DNA of 64,000 nucleotides from Icerya purchasi (Eukaryota > Arthropoda > Insecta > Hemiptera > Monophlebidae), in contig CM077115.1 of the NCBI GenBank assembly GCA_039619475.1, positions 224,499,064 to 224,563,063 on the forward strand, written 5' to 3'. A program made the position numbers and the translations under genes. Below are positions 9,233 through 21,036 of this stretch, piece after piece; position 1 is the first letter of the stretch; every line of letters begins with the position of its first letter. The notes under the pieces are model-generated. The model did not search any database. It had not been told where the DNA came from and saw only the letters and a list, made by a program, of their open reading frames with translations.

Positions 9233-9270
9233 ATTAATTACAACGTAATTCTTAGGCTACCCCCCATTAG
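9233..9270. repeat. Short dispersed repeat (copy of 2175-2215)
   Basis: ATTAATTACAACGTAATTCT then TAGG and CCCCCATTAG, matching 2175-2215. It directly precedes the hAT transposase fragment. Confidence 0.55.
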
Positions 9271-9272
9271 AA

Positions 9273-9452
9273 AAATTCGGTTCAACTTATAAATGCGAGC
9301 AAATATTTTCACAAATGAAATTTATATTAAGCGAGAACAGGGACAGGTTAACTATCGAAAATTCAGATGCTTGTATTCGTCTTAAAACGACTAACTATAA
9401 ACCAGACTTGACTAAATTGGCGTCACAAGTTCAACATCAGGGGAGCTATTGA
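9273..9452 (+). pseudogene. hAT-superfamily transposase, C-terminal dimerisation fragment
   Basis: An open stretch of about 59 codons ends at TGA 9450-9452. It begins FGSTYKCEQIFSQMKFI, continues ENRDRLTIENSDACIRL and ends SQVQHQGSY. The '(S)TxxCEQxFSxMxxI...RxRLTxEnl...lRl' pattern is the conserved C-terminal dimerisation region of hAT transposases, including host genes of the GTF2IRD2/ZBED type, which often end in QHQxSH. The catalytic N-terminal part is not present, so this is the 3' stub of a DNA transposon. A hAT-like terminal repeat lies 170-190 bases downstream, supporting the call. Confidence 0.75.
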
Positions 9453-9625
9453 ATCCAAGAGAACGTTTATACGAGTAAATAAAGTTCATTCAACTATGTT
9501 TGTAATTATTGCCTTAATAAAATATATCTTATTATTTACTAAAAAAAAACTGTTTTAATACGAAAATATCTCCGACCCAAACGTCTCTTTAATACTCACA
9601 TTTTGGTTGATTTTGATCCGCGGCC

Positions 9626-9646
9626 AAAAACGGTTGCCGACCCCTG
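9626..9646 (+). mobile_element. Right terminal inverted repeat of the hAT element
   Basis: The sequence ends GGTTGCCGACCCCTG; its reverse complement, CAGGGGTCGGCAACC, is a very common hAT terminus. The element would end at 9646, with an 8-bp target copy expected at 9647-9654 (ATTTTCCG). I did not find the matching left terminus in the window, so the left part has been lost or lies beyond recognition. Confidence 0.65.
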
Positions 9647-9654
9647 ATTTTCCG

Positions 9655-10261
9655 TTTAATACGCAAATACAATTTCCCGTTCATTATTTTCATTTTCCGT
9701 CAATTCTTCTCATCATACACAGCTCTGATATGGTAACGCTGAAACGCCTTCTTATATACATTTCTATTTCTAGTCTTAGTGGCAAGTGTAATCAAGTGAT
9801 ACATCACAAGGAGGATAAAAAACAAGTGTAAATGTTACGCAGAATTCACGGAATTCGAAAATGAGATTTGAAACGACCCGGTTGTTAGTCACCATCTGCC
9901 GAGCTCAATAGTGCATACGTACAATTCGTATTAGCAAAAGTCGTGCGTTACTTACATCGCACGCGAATGTGACACTGACGAATACTTACTTTTTCATCGT
10001 ATCTCTCTCGGTAACGAATAATTCAGTTTTTATTCGTAGTTACGAGCGTCAAATAGTTTTTTTTCTTAGCTTGCAAATAATGACTAATAAACGATTAATA
10101 GCATTTATGGGTAACGAATACATTTTTTTTATTCGTGATTATTATTATTCGAATAATTTCTCAACTTTTCTATTTACAACTGCATGCTTGCATGCTGTTT
10201 GAGAACAAAAAAGAGTAATTTCAGTGGTAAACGTCGCGTCCAACTCAAAATATTAATATAA
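9655..10261. other. No gene supported
   Basis: Frames of 74 and 77 codons (9607-9831, 9969-10202) are Phe/Ile/Ser-rich, as expected by chance in AT-rich DNA, and show no domain. Confidence 0.55.
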
Positions 10262-10505
10262 ATATAAAGGTGCTCGGCTACCAGACCAGAGGTGTCGTAG
10301 GCTATCGAGACTTAGCCGCTGTTCCGGTGCGGTATAATCTGAAATTAAATGTCAGTTATATCAGAGAAATCTGGCAAAGTAAAATCCTATGAGAAAAGAA
10401 CTAGCCGCGATGCTATCTTCAGATCCAATAGGCTTAGTACATTATGAAAAGCTTAATTACATTATCATCGACGACGCCTTGTCAAGGATACGGGACTTAG
10501 AGTTC
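10262..10505 (+). mobile_element. SINE family A (tRNA-like head), copy 1
   Basis: This copy shares an ordered series of blocks with the minus-strand copy at 33018-33283: GGTGCTCGGCTACCAGACC / CAGAGGTGTCGT, TTCCGG, TAATCTGAAATT, then TTAGTACATTATGAAAAGCT, CCTTGTCAAGG and ATACGGGACTT. The spacing is similar over about 240 bases. The 3' block also recurs alone at 28690 and 54107. The head here lacks the box A seen in the 33-kb copy, so this copy is 5'-truncated. It is followed by a TA repeat. Such elements are transcribed by RNA polymerase III and copied by a partner LINE (family knowledge). Confidence 0.65.
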
Positions 10506-10524
10506 ATATATATATATATACATG

Positions 10525-11584
10525 TATACATTTCTGAGGATTGCAAAACTTAATTGATTTGTTAAAAGTAATTCAGTATGGAATAACATTTAAATTTAGT
10601 CATAAAGCATTCTGAAAATTATATATTTCGGAACGATGCCAGTGAATTGCAATAACACTCAAGTGTTGCAATTAACGGCAGGTTCGTCAGTTACAGAATT
10701 TAATTTTTTGACAATAATACGAAATTGACTCCAAGAAGTCGTCACGATGTACGAAAAGCCAGAGTCGTAATTCGATAAATAGGTGCAATTAACAAAATTG
10801 GCCAAAAAGAATAATCGGACAACGCGTTTTATTATTATTCCACGTTTCCGAGGTAAATATTTAAATAACCCGGTCTGCTTTAGCATCTACCGGTAATATG
10901 CTCGTCATTTTTTTTAATTTATTTTTTTAATTTATTTTTTTAATTTATTTTTTTAAATTTATTTGGGCGGGCGCGTCAGTTAATTCGACGCAAACGATGG
11001 TTATTTTCGATATTTTCCACAGCGAGTTTTTCTACACGAACCAAACGATTAGTTAATACACTGTGGCATCTTCTACAATGTATAATGAGGTTCTTGGTAA
11101 ACTCTACTCACCGTGAAAGTATTTTACATTGTTCTTTTTCAACCAGAAAAATACCTTTTCGGTTTGCGAGGCACAGCAGATATTTTATTTGCATTACATG
11201 TGCTCTGTGCAGATACGTGCTTGTAATTGGTTATAATAAATCAACAATTGCAATCTGTTTACGTTGTCTTCAAAAAAACAACAACAACAAAACAAAAACA
11301 AAAAACGACCATTTTGTGTTTCCACTCTTTTTGCAGAAATCTCACTGAAGTATTTATTTTTTAGCGGAAATTGGACAAAGTCGAAGGGACTAAAACAGTA
11401 GTCCGGTCGCTCTGATATCAAATAAATTGTTATTATTTATTAATGCGCAAAATTTTTACTGAGTTATCATAAGTTCCGTGAATTTTTTTACGAAATCAAA
11501 AGCATTTTTTCCTATACGTGAAAGTGCGAAGATGAAAAAATAAAACCCTAAATGCGTGTATATACGAGTATATATATAGTGTTA
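10525..11584. other. No gene supported; contains a 13-bp tandem repeat
   Basis: Apart from the tandem repeat at 10908-10964, this stretch holds only short AT-driven frames (10659-10886, 11085-11348) without motifs. Confidence 0.55.
10908..10964. repeat. 13-bp tandem repeat, about 4 units
   Basis: Unit TTTTTTTAATTTA repeated four times, the last with one inserted A. Ends abruptly at GGGCGGGCGCG. Confidence 0.9.
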
Positions 11585-12897
11585 GATAAAAAAGGAAGGA
11601 AAGAGAATATGAATATAGGCTAATAAGTCTTTTACAAACATCATATAAAGTATTTACCAAAGTATTATATACGCACGTTTAATAAAGCAGTTAAGTGATC
11701 AACATCAGCCGGTACAGGTAGGTTTTCGTGCAAATTACACTAGCATAGATAATTAGCATATAATACATCAGTTAATCGAAAAGGCGGAAGAATATGGATC
11801 AAAAATATTTTGTGCTTTCATTGACTTCACGAAAGCTTTCGAGTTGACTTTATACATCCTTGAAAACACAAGGAATACATTTGAAATATGTAAGATTAAT
11901 AAAAAATACTTATGATAATACACAAGGAAAGATAATTTTAGATGAAGAGGGAGAAAATCTTCCATTAGAAAAAGAAGTTAGGTAAAGAGATCCGCTATCG
12001 CCAGTCTTATTTAACGATGCGTTAGAGCAATTGTTCAGAGAGTTACCACTATCGGATCAGTATGGGTTAAATATCATATAACAAATTTAAGATCCGCAGA
12101 TGATGTGACGCTTATAGTTTCCACAGCGGACAGCTACGGATTATGCCCTACAATTTAGAAGAAAGTGTAAAAAAAGCCGAACTGGGTATAAATCGTGACA
12201 AAACCGAATAGTTAACTAACGCGGGGTACACGGATAGAAGTGAACATTAATTCAGGAAAACTAAAATCGGTCGACGAAGAAATATATCTCGGACAATTAA
12301 TCTCTCATTTAAGGACAAATCAGCTAAGGAAATGAATAGAAGAATAGCACTAGGATGGAAAAGTCATGGACTTTGAAAGAGATTTTTAATATAAAAACGA
12401 ATCCAGAAACGCGGGTATTTTAATATATCATACCATCGATTACCCACGGTTCACAAACACGGTCATGTAATATTAAACAAATATCTATAAGTTAGAAATT
12501 GCTCAGCGGGCAATGGAATGAAAGATAATAGATGTAACGAAATTCGACAAAGTAAACAACGCAAAATTATGAGCACAGTCAAAAACAGATGATCTAATGG
12601 AAGTAACAAGAAACTTGAAATGGACATGGTGTGGACACATAAATAGTCAGATAGTTGAACGAAAAAATGTACAGAATCGATTTCGCTGGACAGGAAAAGG
12701 GAAATTGGAAGACCTAAAAGAAGATGGAATGATGATATCGTCAAAAGCGTGGAAACGGTCTGGATGCGGAAAGGAAGAGGCAGAACGACTTGGAAACAAT
12801 TGGTTGCTAGATATATATTTCGGAAGTAATAATAATAGAAATTTTAAAAAATCCAAAGAGGCCTTTTTTCAATGTTGGGCTTAATTCATTATTATTT
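11585..12897 (+). pseudogene. RTE-like non-LTR retrotransposon, highly decayed
   Basis: Plus-strand frames, with many stops and shifts, give in order: ARLIKQLSDQHQPVQVGFR (about 11675-11735), IEKAEEYGSKIFCAFIDFTKAFE (about 11778-11843; the first catalytic Asp is in FIDF), LIKNTYDN with EEGENLPLEKEVR, DPLSPVLFNDALEQLFREL (about 11988-12045), ADDVT with damaged flanks (about 12098), later LKWTWCGHINSQI (12615-12655) and a C-terminal GRPKRRWNDDIVKS stretch (about 12703-12747) followed by RGRTTWKQLVARYI. The 'W.GHI', 'GRPxxRWxDDI' and 'W.xL.eAY' motifs are typical of RTE/CR1-group C-termini. A short ATT tail is at about 12886-12897. No intact ORF remains. Confidence 0.75.
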
Positions 12898-12899
12898 AG

Positions 12900-14454
12900 T
12901 TACTTTAGAATTGTCAATTTAGGAGTTTTTCTTTAAATGGAAATGAAGGCTTTATTATTATTATGTATATAGATAGATATATAGATATGGAACAACAGTA
13001 GAAGAATACAAGGGAGTAATAAATTATTATGTAAAAACTGTAGCGTTGAAATTGTCAAGAAATTTTTGTTTTATGATTTCTTAGTGTCCGTTTTTATTAA
13101 CCTGTAGCAGAGGTTTTCATCGGTTTCGCTAAATAAACACATTTAACGAAGAATGTATCTGCTCACTTTTTGCAAAAATTTTATTTTTCAATAGAAAAAG
13201 GGACAATTTCTTTCTGTTTTTTTTTTTTTGGTTTTATTGTATTCATCTACAAAAAATTTCGGAGCTAAATGTTGTGCCGTTACAAAATTTTGGTCGTTAT
13301 TATTTTTCGTTGTAAACCGACAGAGTTTTAAGGAATTTTCCCCCGATTTAAACAATATTTATCGCTATAATAACCGATTTATCTGGTTTTGTAACGCGAT
13401 TTATTCCTCATATTTATAACGTCAATTAGCTTTAAAATCTTTCGCGGCGCTTGAATTATCTCGAAAGCAGTTCAGTGTTTGTCTCACGTTTCATCGGTGT
13501 CTGAAGATTGTTTCATTTGCCCGGATTTCTTTCTCTCACGGTGACCTTAATATTATTGATAATTTTGTTTTTAAGAATCACATTTTTTTTGCTTTCCGAC
13601 ATTATATAAATACTTAAGCTAATCCATTGTTGGCCTTCCTTCCATTTTCCCCTACGCCTTCGGCTTCTCTATCGCATCACCGCTTCAAAATTTTAACATT
13701 CTCTGATAATAAATTTTTTTGTCGAGGAGAGCTTTTATAGTTTTAACTGACGGCGGAAATTAGGTGCCTTCTTTTAAGTCTCAGATAGACAAAATAATTC
13801 AGTACCATCTCTAAAGAATGAAAACTTTCAAGTTTTTTTTGGGTTTTTTTTTTTTTTTTAAATAATTCGCGGGTTCTTAAAGGCGTATTTCTGCAAGTCC
13901 AGACATAATTATATATGTTCGGAATATCCCCCCCCCCCAGCAGCTATCGAAAAACTAATTTAATATCGTCTCATTTTAGAGTTGTATAATATGCAGCAGC
14001 GGTTTTTATCGACACGATGCGACTAGAATGTTATTTTCATCCGACCGTCAAAGTAAATTGTGAAAGATGCGCGCACTTCGCGAGTCATCCTTCAAGTTGT
14101 TAATTGCATACCTACGAAATTTCGGCGAGCACGACAAAATCGTTTACGATGCACACACTTATCAATATAATTTATTTTAGATCGGAAAAATCTACAACTA
14201 CTAAATAGATTTTTAATTTTTGAATTAAAAGTAACAATTCCGCTATGTCTCTCTACACGAGAGACACATATCGGATACGAATAAAGCCGCTACGTCGCGG
14301 GAGAAGATAAACAAAGAAAAATTCCTAGAATACGTCGAAATGAAACGCCCGCGTTAAATTTGTTTCAATGCAAACAAATGCTTTTGTAATTAGCATGGTA
14401 TCGATAGTAGTCCCGACGCCAATAACGCCGCTCAAATTTTCTCCACTGGTTTCT

Positions 14455-14497
<43 letters not shown>

Positions 14498-15540
14498 GAG
14501 AAAAAGACAAGAGAAAACCTCGCGAAACACTTTTCAATATTTCGGTTAAATTCGAATTTATTAATAAATTTATTTTATCGGAATTTTCGATGAGCCGGAA
14601 TAAACAGGATGCCTAATCCGAATGGAGGAGATTTGTTTGGCACGAAGAAGGTACACTTTCAAAGACGAACGTAAATTTGTCCAAGTTTCAAGAGGTATCA
14701 AGAGATGTGGTTAATTAATAATATTCGTCGCACACTGATGACGCTTCTGTTATTTTAGCGGGAAAATCCGAAGATGGGAACCACCACCAAAAGAGATGTG
14801 TGGCGCGTGTAATAAGAGGATTAATTTGAAAAGGAAAACGAGAGAAGATATTGGTAGTATCAAAAGATAGGCTGGCGAATTGAAAGCTGCTGTGAACGAC
14901 ACCCAGGAGAATGGATAAATGAAAGCGGCGATCGAGACGAATAAGATGTAGATTTAAATTCGTCTTTACGAGCACGCATCGATCAATTATCGACAATACC
15001 GAAATGTGCTGCGTATTTCATCTTATGCATACGAATTATCGAAAAATAAAACCGCAGATGGAAGCCTTCCAGCTGTCATCTATCGAGCCTGAAAGTGGCC
15101 TGAGCCGGAGAAAACGGCCCAATCTCGTCCGATATTAGCAAGGGATCGAAATATGGATTATGAGGAAGAACATCATCACAGCAGTAGGGGAAAAGAGCAC
15201 TCGCTGGAAGCCGCATGATAAAGAAGACTTTTGTAAAGCTCAATGATCATCACGAGGTCGTCTAGCACACACGAAGAAGAAAGATGAGATGGCTATATGT
15301 TAAATTATATCATTTGAAGTCGTTCAAAAGAGTTTCATAAATTTCGTAAAAAATCGCAGGGCACGTTATTTTTAGCACTACATATATAATAATCATATAT
15401 CGGTGAAACAGGTAGAAAAATCAAATGCGAACATATATATAGAACATATAAAATCATCCGATAATAATGAAACTGATAAATATCTACATACACGCCGAAT
15501 ATCTAATAAAATATAGGAGCTGATTCACACCGTTTCTGGT
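12900..15540. other. No gene supported; simple repeats
   Basis: Holds TAGATA repeats (about 12966-12985), T runs, an 11-C run near 13929 and a (GA)n tract at 14457-14502. Frames of 63, 82 and 93 codons carry no recognisable domain; the 82-codon one contains the (GA)n tract as an Arg-Glu repeat. Confidence 0.55.
14457..14502. repeat. (GA)n microsatellite
   Basis: About 22 GA units, with one GG interruption near the middle. Translated it gives an artificial Arg-Glu repeat. Confidence 0.95.
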
Positions 15541-15599
15541 ATTATACATCACAAATGGGTTTTGGTTGCTTTTGGATGATTATGTGTCAGTATGCGAAG

Positions 15600-16436
15600 G
15601 CGCGCTAGTATTGTTCCCCGGTGTGGCATGTGTGTGATGTACTCCATCGTCGCAGGTTTTTCTTAATTTTGAACATTTTTTGAGATCGACCATTTTGCTC
15701 CCATTCGTATTAACAAACGGAGTATATTTAGCTGGCTCTTTAAATTTTGGATATTTTTTCTGATCTGGGCTCTAAATTTTGCATATTGTTGTTTCATGGA
15801 GAAGTTTCATTAGTACAAGTCGATAAGCTGGAGCTGTTACTTGAAGTCTGCTGAGCGCGTTCCGCCATTCAATACCTAGGGTCTTTGGACTTTGGTTGTT
15901 TTTTTTTCATATAGTTGTATAAAATTCGGGCGAGCAGATGACGTCGCGGAGTATGTTGTATTTGAACATAGATTGACGTAATATTTTAGAGGTAGAAACG
16001 TTCTAGTGGCAAGATGTTAGTTTCTGCATGTAGGCTATCTGTTGGGCTGCAGCGCATTGCGCCTGCCATTAGTCTTAGGGCAGAATTTTAGACGGCGTTT
16101 AATTTTCTTAAATACATTCGGTTTAGCAGATCTATATGTAAAATTTATTTTTGAAAGCGCAGGAGCGGAATAGAGGTTCTGTAGGCAATTTCTATTTTAA
16201 GTACGTTGAGTGATTTTTGACATTTCTCTTTAAGTTCATCGAGTGCCTGGACCAAGATAGTCTCAAATATCATTCCAAGGATTTTGATAGTTTAGGTTGA
16301 TTTAATGGGCGTATTTCTCATTTGCTATTTTATAATCGGGGATGATTTTTCTTTTTTTCTGCTGAGAAGAGACTAAACCTTGATCCGATTTAGTGTTTTG
16401 AAAGCGATTTCTTAAAATTTCAAGATTTGCAGATGT

Positions 16437-16469
<33 letters not shown>

Positions 16470-17150
16470 TGCGAGGTCGTCTGCGAAAAAACTATATTTA
16501 ACGGGCGGTTCAATGATTTTGGTCAAGTCAGAAATGCGAACTATAAATAAGGTCGGACTAATTACCGAGCTTTGAGGCGTGCCGTTTTTTGTTGTTTTTT
16601 TTGTATTCTAGGTGACGACAACATAGACCCGGACCTGAAAATCTTTTACGAAATTAAGTATGTTTCCTGCGATGTCCCAATTTACTAGGGTTCAAAATGT
16701 CGCCAAATACGATTGAAAGAGCTTTTTCCAGGTCAAAATTTATGAGCATAGTGTGCTCATTATTCGAGACGAAGCCATTGCAAATTTCCGGCTGTAATTT
16801 TACTAAGTGGTCCATTATCATGCATCTTTGCGATCTGAAACCGAACTACATTGGATCGGGAAGAGTTGTATTTATTTTGAAATCCATATATGACTAGCGT
16901 TTATTCTCTAACAGTTTACATAATGAATTGGTCAAGAAAATGGGACAGTAATTGTCGGGGAGTTGGGGTTTTTTTCCGGGTTTTAAAATTGCAATTAATT
17001 TATCCCACTTTTATCGTTAACGCCGAGATCTTTTAAAATTCGCTTTAAACTACTTAATAGTTCGTTTAACCTTTCCCGAACTCCTCTGAACATGTTCAAG
17101 TATTCTTCTAATGGCAAGAGATCATTTTTTTTTTTTTTTGCTTAACAGTG
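15600..17150 (-). pseudogene. Jockey/CR1-like reverse transcriptase remnant
   Basis: Reading the minus strand downward from about 17000: KWDKLIAILKPGKKPQLPDN, YCPIFLTNSLCKLLEN, FGFRSQRCMIMDHLVKL (with one stop before it), then about 16580-16490 an ISPTLFIVRISDL block and the active-site box FADDLAIY (about 16470-16495). This is followed by a TA microsatellite that has expanded inside the coding sequence, and by a thumb/C-terminal stretch including ALRLMAGAMRCSPTDSLHAE (about 16025-16085). 'ILKPGK.P.LPD.Y.PI.LT...CK.LE', 'FGFR...s..DhLv' and FADDLA are standard Jockey/CR1-group RT blocks. Multiple stops and shifts make it inactive. Confidence 0.75.
16436..16463. repeat. (TA)n microsatellite inside RT remnant
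   Basis: About 13 TA units in frame after FADDLAIY, encoding an artificial Tyr-Ile repeat on the minus strand. Confidence 0.9.
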
Positions 17151-18315
17151 CTCGGTAGTTTTTTGAATGATTTGGCGGTGTCTTAATTCCGTCGTATTTT
17201 GAACTGCATTGTCGCGCAACATTTGTATTTTTCCATCGTCGCATTTTTTTGTGTTCTGCGTCAATCCGAAATTTTTTTTCATTATTTTTGTGAGTAGCTT
17301 TCTTTAGCGAGAAAATTTGAATTTTTTCTCGCTGAATTTAATAATTTTATCTTTACCGAAATCGATTTTGTAACGTACAAAAATTTAATACGTCAGAAAA
17401 GCCTTTTAAAAGTTTCCTGTTAACTTTCGCTTTCAACAATATTCAATACTTGCAATAATATCAGAGCTTTTCGTTGCTCTCTAAATGCCGATAACCGATA
17501 AATTTTCGTAATAATGAATTCTTCTTAGTCATTGATGCTATTTACACTTCCGCTTTTCTCATATTCGATACATAATCCGGTTACCATTGTAAATTTTCAG
17601 CAAATTTGTTCAAACTTGATTTAATTTTCTATTTTTTTTTTTTTTTTTTTTTCTTTCGGGAATTAAAAAAAAAAGTACCAAGTAATAAATTTTCCTATGA
17701 ACATATTTAAATATAATAGCGCTCTCAAAGATTCGAAAAAACAAAAAAAAAAAAAACAAAACAAAATAAAACAAATAAATAAGATTTAATTTAAAAAACA
17801 ACTAAAAAAGAATAAAAACGAAAAATTGTTTTTATAGGTATCATTGAGACGAGTATTATATCTCTTTGTAGAAGTTTATGTGAAAAAAAAGTTAATAACT
17901 TTATTATTTTTACAGCTGGCGTACATTCAAGCTGCTTTCAAGAATGCTCCGATTGTGAAGCTTATTTAAACGGTATTTCAAATTAAATCTTCCACAGTTT
18001 GGTTCCTTTGGTGTTTTCCGATGCATGTGTAGTTCCGCCTATAGTTAAATCATTGCGAAATAGTTTTTCTCGGCTGAAATATTTTCATTATGGTCTCTCG
18101 TCTCGCAAATCGTACCAGTTTTGAGTCCTTCTCGAGATAACAGATAACTCTGATATTTCTTACATATTCTATGTATGAGGGATTAATTTTCGAATTAATT
18201 GCGATTTTACGGAACACTTCCGCAGTACCGAAAAAAAGGTTTATTTTACGCCAACAGAATTAACTTAAGCGAAATTAACGCCAGGAAGAAAACACAAAGT
18301 AAAAAAACGCATCGT
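17151..18315. other. No gene supported; A/T-rich with homopolymer runs
   Basis: T run at about 17632-17651, several A runs. A faint continuation of the Jockey/CR1-like reading may reach about 17250, but I cannot support it. Confidence 0.5.
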
Positions 18316-18319
18316 TATT

Positions 18320-19080
18320 TAACTTTTTTTTTTTTTTTTTTTTCTTGTGAAAGCAACATCCTGTACCGTGTTTAACTGCTGTGGCTATTACAGTACGAAG
18401 ATGCGCAGTTTGTTTTTATAGATATCTGATTATTCCGCTAGTTCTGATAAATTGTGTTTGGATAAAATTGCATCGGGGGAATTCTCAAGAATGTTGGTGA
18501 CTGTTTTGTTATTAATTGAAGGGGGCCGGTGAGGTGATAATGTTGGACAGTCGCATAGTATATGAGGAGTTGAGGGAGCAACATCTTGGCCACAGAAAGG
18601 ACAATTCATAGGAGAGGGGGTTCTTTGCAAAATAAAATTATGCGACATGGCTGTATGGCCTGTGCGCAAGCGGCTAAGTGCACAGAAATCTCCGCGGGAA
18701 ATGCTTTTTTCCGGCCACCATGGTTCGGTCGAGGGTTTAATTAACCTCGAGAAAGTCTGACACGAGGACTAATGTGTTTTCCATAAGGACATGAGATTAT
18801 TAAAGATTATGTTCGAGAGATAAGGTGGAGGTGGGCTGTTACTAGGCGAGGGTCAATATATTTCTGCTCGGGCGGATGTATCGACGCGTTCATTTCCAGG
18901 AATTCCTTTAACTTGCACAAATTTCGTTCGAGAATTTTTGCCGTTTGATGTAATTCGGAAAATTTTAATTTTCCTTTTAACACTGGCAAACTGATTTTGT
19001 GGGGGCAATTCGCCACGCATAAAGCCAATAAAAACGGAACATTTAACTGTGAATATGTATCTTCCAATTTTTTCCTCTTC
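18320..19080 (-). pseudogene. LINE C-terminal remnant with RNase H end and zinc knuckle (same family as 2-1861)
   Basis: Minus-strand frames give KGIPGNERVD-type sequence near 18890 with shifts, STEPWWPEKSISRGDF and SRLRTGHTAMSHNFIL (18640-18740), then CPFCGQDVAPSTPHILCDC and a stop at 18430-18432. The ORF at 2-1861 has the same order: STEPWW, SRREF, RLRIGHTAISYNYLL and a CxxC...H...C knuckle. After the stop, a 3' UTR with GCTGCTGT-like palindromic motifs leads to a T run at about 18320-18343 (the poly(A) tail seen from the plus strand). RT is missing: a 5'-truncated, frame-broken copy of the same family. Confidence 0.75.
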
Positions 19081-19103
19081 GCATATAAGTATATATACTT
19101 ACC

Positions 19104-19156
19104 GGGGTGGGCAAGTCAGTAATGTGCAAATTTGTGCACTGACTTTTGCTCACCCC
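19104..19156. repeat. 53-base palindromic element with hAT-like ends
   Basis: GGGGTGGGC...AAGTCAGT on the left pairs with ACTGACTT...GCTCACCCC on the right, with two small bulges and a GTGCAAA/TTTGTGC centre. It lies between TA-rich flanks (a (TA)n tract starts at 19157). The GGGGTGGGCAA end resembles hAT termini. It could be a collapsed MITE made of two opposed ends, or a hairpin. Confidence 0.6.
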
Positions 19157-19179
19157 TATATATATATATATATATTAAA

Positions 19180-21036
19180 AAAATGAAAGAAATTTCTTTT
19201 TATCACATTATCGGTGTTCGAAAGAAATCCTTATCAGACTGTTCGGATGGGAAATATTTAGGAAATCATCAAATGAACACACTTCTCGAAGTAATGCTAA
19301 GCCGACCATCTGATAGACGTATTTAAGTATATTTCCTCGAGTAAATATTTATCCGGGGGACATGTAATGCGAAACTTTAGCAACTAAATTTCTGTCTGCT
19401 GACAAGCTTTTTTCGTTGTTTATTTTAAGCACAGGGCATAATTTGTAGCGAGCGATAGTCGAGTGGTAAAGATGTGCGGCTCTTGCGGTTCCGGAAAATC
19501 CTTCTGAAATATAATTTTTGCGTTGCCGCTAACAAAAGAACTTTGGCCGTCAGATGAAACCGTTTAAAGCGGAAGCGATCGTTGAACAACGCGAGCTTTT
19601 CGAAGCGATTGTTCTAAAAAGTTGAGATTTTGAATAATTTAACGAATACGCTTTTTGTGAAAAATAATTAAAAACGGAAAAGTTGCTTCTAGAATATTTA
19701 CGAAAACCCATACTCGAAAAAAAAAAACATCGTTTTCTTTCGAAACGCTTATCGTTGACGTCTTCTAAACTCTGGCCATTTTTGCGTCCCTTTATTAAGA
19801 CTGACGTCTTACTTAAAAGAAAACGTCTCTATCCTCGCACATATCGGCTCGCGCCTTAGTTCCTACTTGTCTTATGTAATCATTTGTCTCCAACACAAGC
19901 CTTCCTAGTTTTCTTTTGGAAACCTCGCATTTCTCCTAAAATTCTTTTCTTGCCCCCTTACGTCATATAATCCGTTTCTCAAACCCCGTAGCTGTGCAAG
20001 AATTCCATTAATTTCCTATTTTCTTTTTTACCGGCGGCTCGTGGGACTGCGGTTGCATCAAAGCATTTTTCAGCACATTCATGTTTCTGAATTTTTTTTA
20101 ACTTGCCACTTCCTTTCGCTCAATATTTACACAGCCAAATATATATTCTACATTCAAAACTGATTATTTTTTCCCCCGACTTCTGCTCATCTCAGATGAT
20201 TCGACGAGTACGTTCCCGTCACTCTTGTGACTTTTCTTTGTATATATTCTCTCATTCGTATTTTTTCCCTCTTCTGCATCCGATTTAAGTGTGATTATAA
20301 TAGGTTTCTAATGATATAGAGTGGGCAGTGTGAAATATTCCTTCGTGTGCCTAATTTTTTTTAAATTCCAAACTCCTCGACCCTTCTTTCTCTTTACGAA
20401 AAAACCTGGCTACTACTCTGAGCTTAATGTATCCTTTCTTAAATATTTACCTACTTGTGTCCCCTTTCGTTTCTCCCCGCGTGGTTTTATGATTTTTCTA
20501 TACTTTGACGCTGGACTATCGATTCCATTATTCCTTTAATATTCTCCTGGCTTTCACTTTTTTTTTGTCCCCATATTCTCCACCATCCGAACGATGAAGT
20601 TTTTCATGACTTTCGTGTCTTTTTTTTGAATGTTCACCACCACCTCTTCAAACGGAATGTTTTAATACTCCCACGCTAATATTTTGGCTCCCCGCATTTT
20701 TTATTGCATTTCTTCTTTATCATTTCCCTCTTTATCCATCCTTCATTTTATTAAATATCGAATATCTGATTTTCTATCTGTTCCTCTTACTATGTGTTTC
20801 GGGTTACAAAGGTTTTTCGTTAACGGCCCGAAAATAAGAAAGAAAAAAAAAAGAAAAGAATTTGAAAACAAATACACACAGTTAACATATATAGGCGTAT
20901 CAGGGGAGAATTTTTTTACTTTTGATTACATCTCGGCCATATCGGTTTTACACGGGATTTTGACTGGCTATGTTTATGGCACCCCATCAATTTCTCTTCC
21001 CTTCCTGTCCGAGCTAATTCTTCCTCTCACAATGTA
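19180..21036. other. No gene supported; pyrimidine-rich plus strand, possibly upstream part of the next LINE
   Basis: From about 19800 the plus strand is rich in C/T, as is the RNase H coding sequence that follows at 21037. Frames at 20103-20288, 20321-20539 and 20684-21037 are Phe/Leu/Ser-rich like that element. They may be decayed RT sequence of the same retrotransposon, but I find no RT motif, so this is only a suggestion. Confidence 0.35.

Noticed and set aside
10908..10964. Regular 13-bp repeats that might suggest a CRISPR-like array
   Set aside because: The units are contiguous with no spacers; simple tandem repeat.
19453..19495. Box A-like string (GATAGTCGAGTGGTAAAGAT) followed by GGTTCCGG, suggesting a tRNA gene or SINE
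   Set aside because: No acceptable box B or cloverleaf follows and no second copy was seen.
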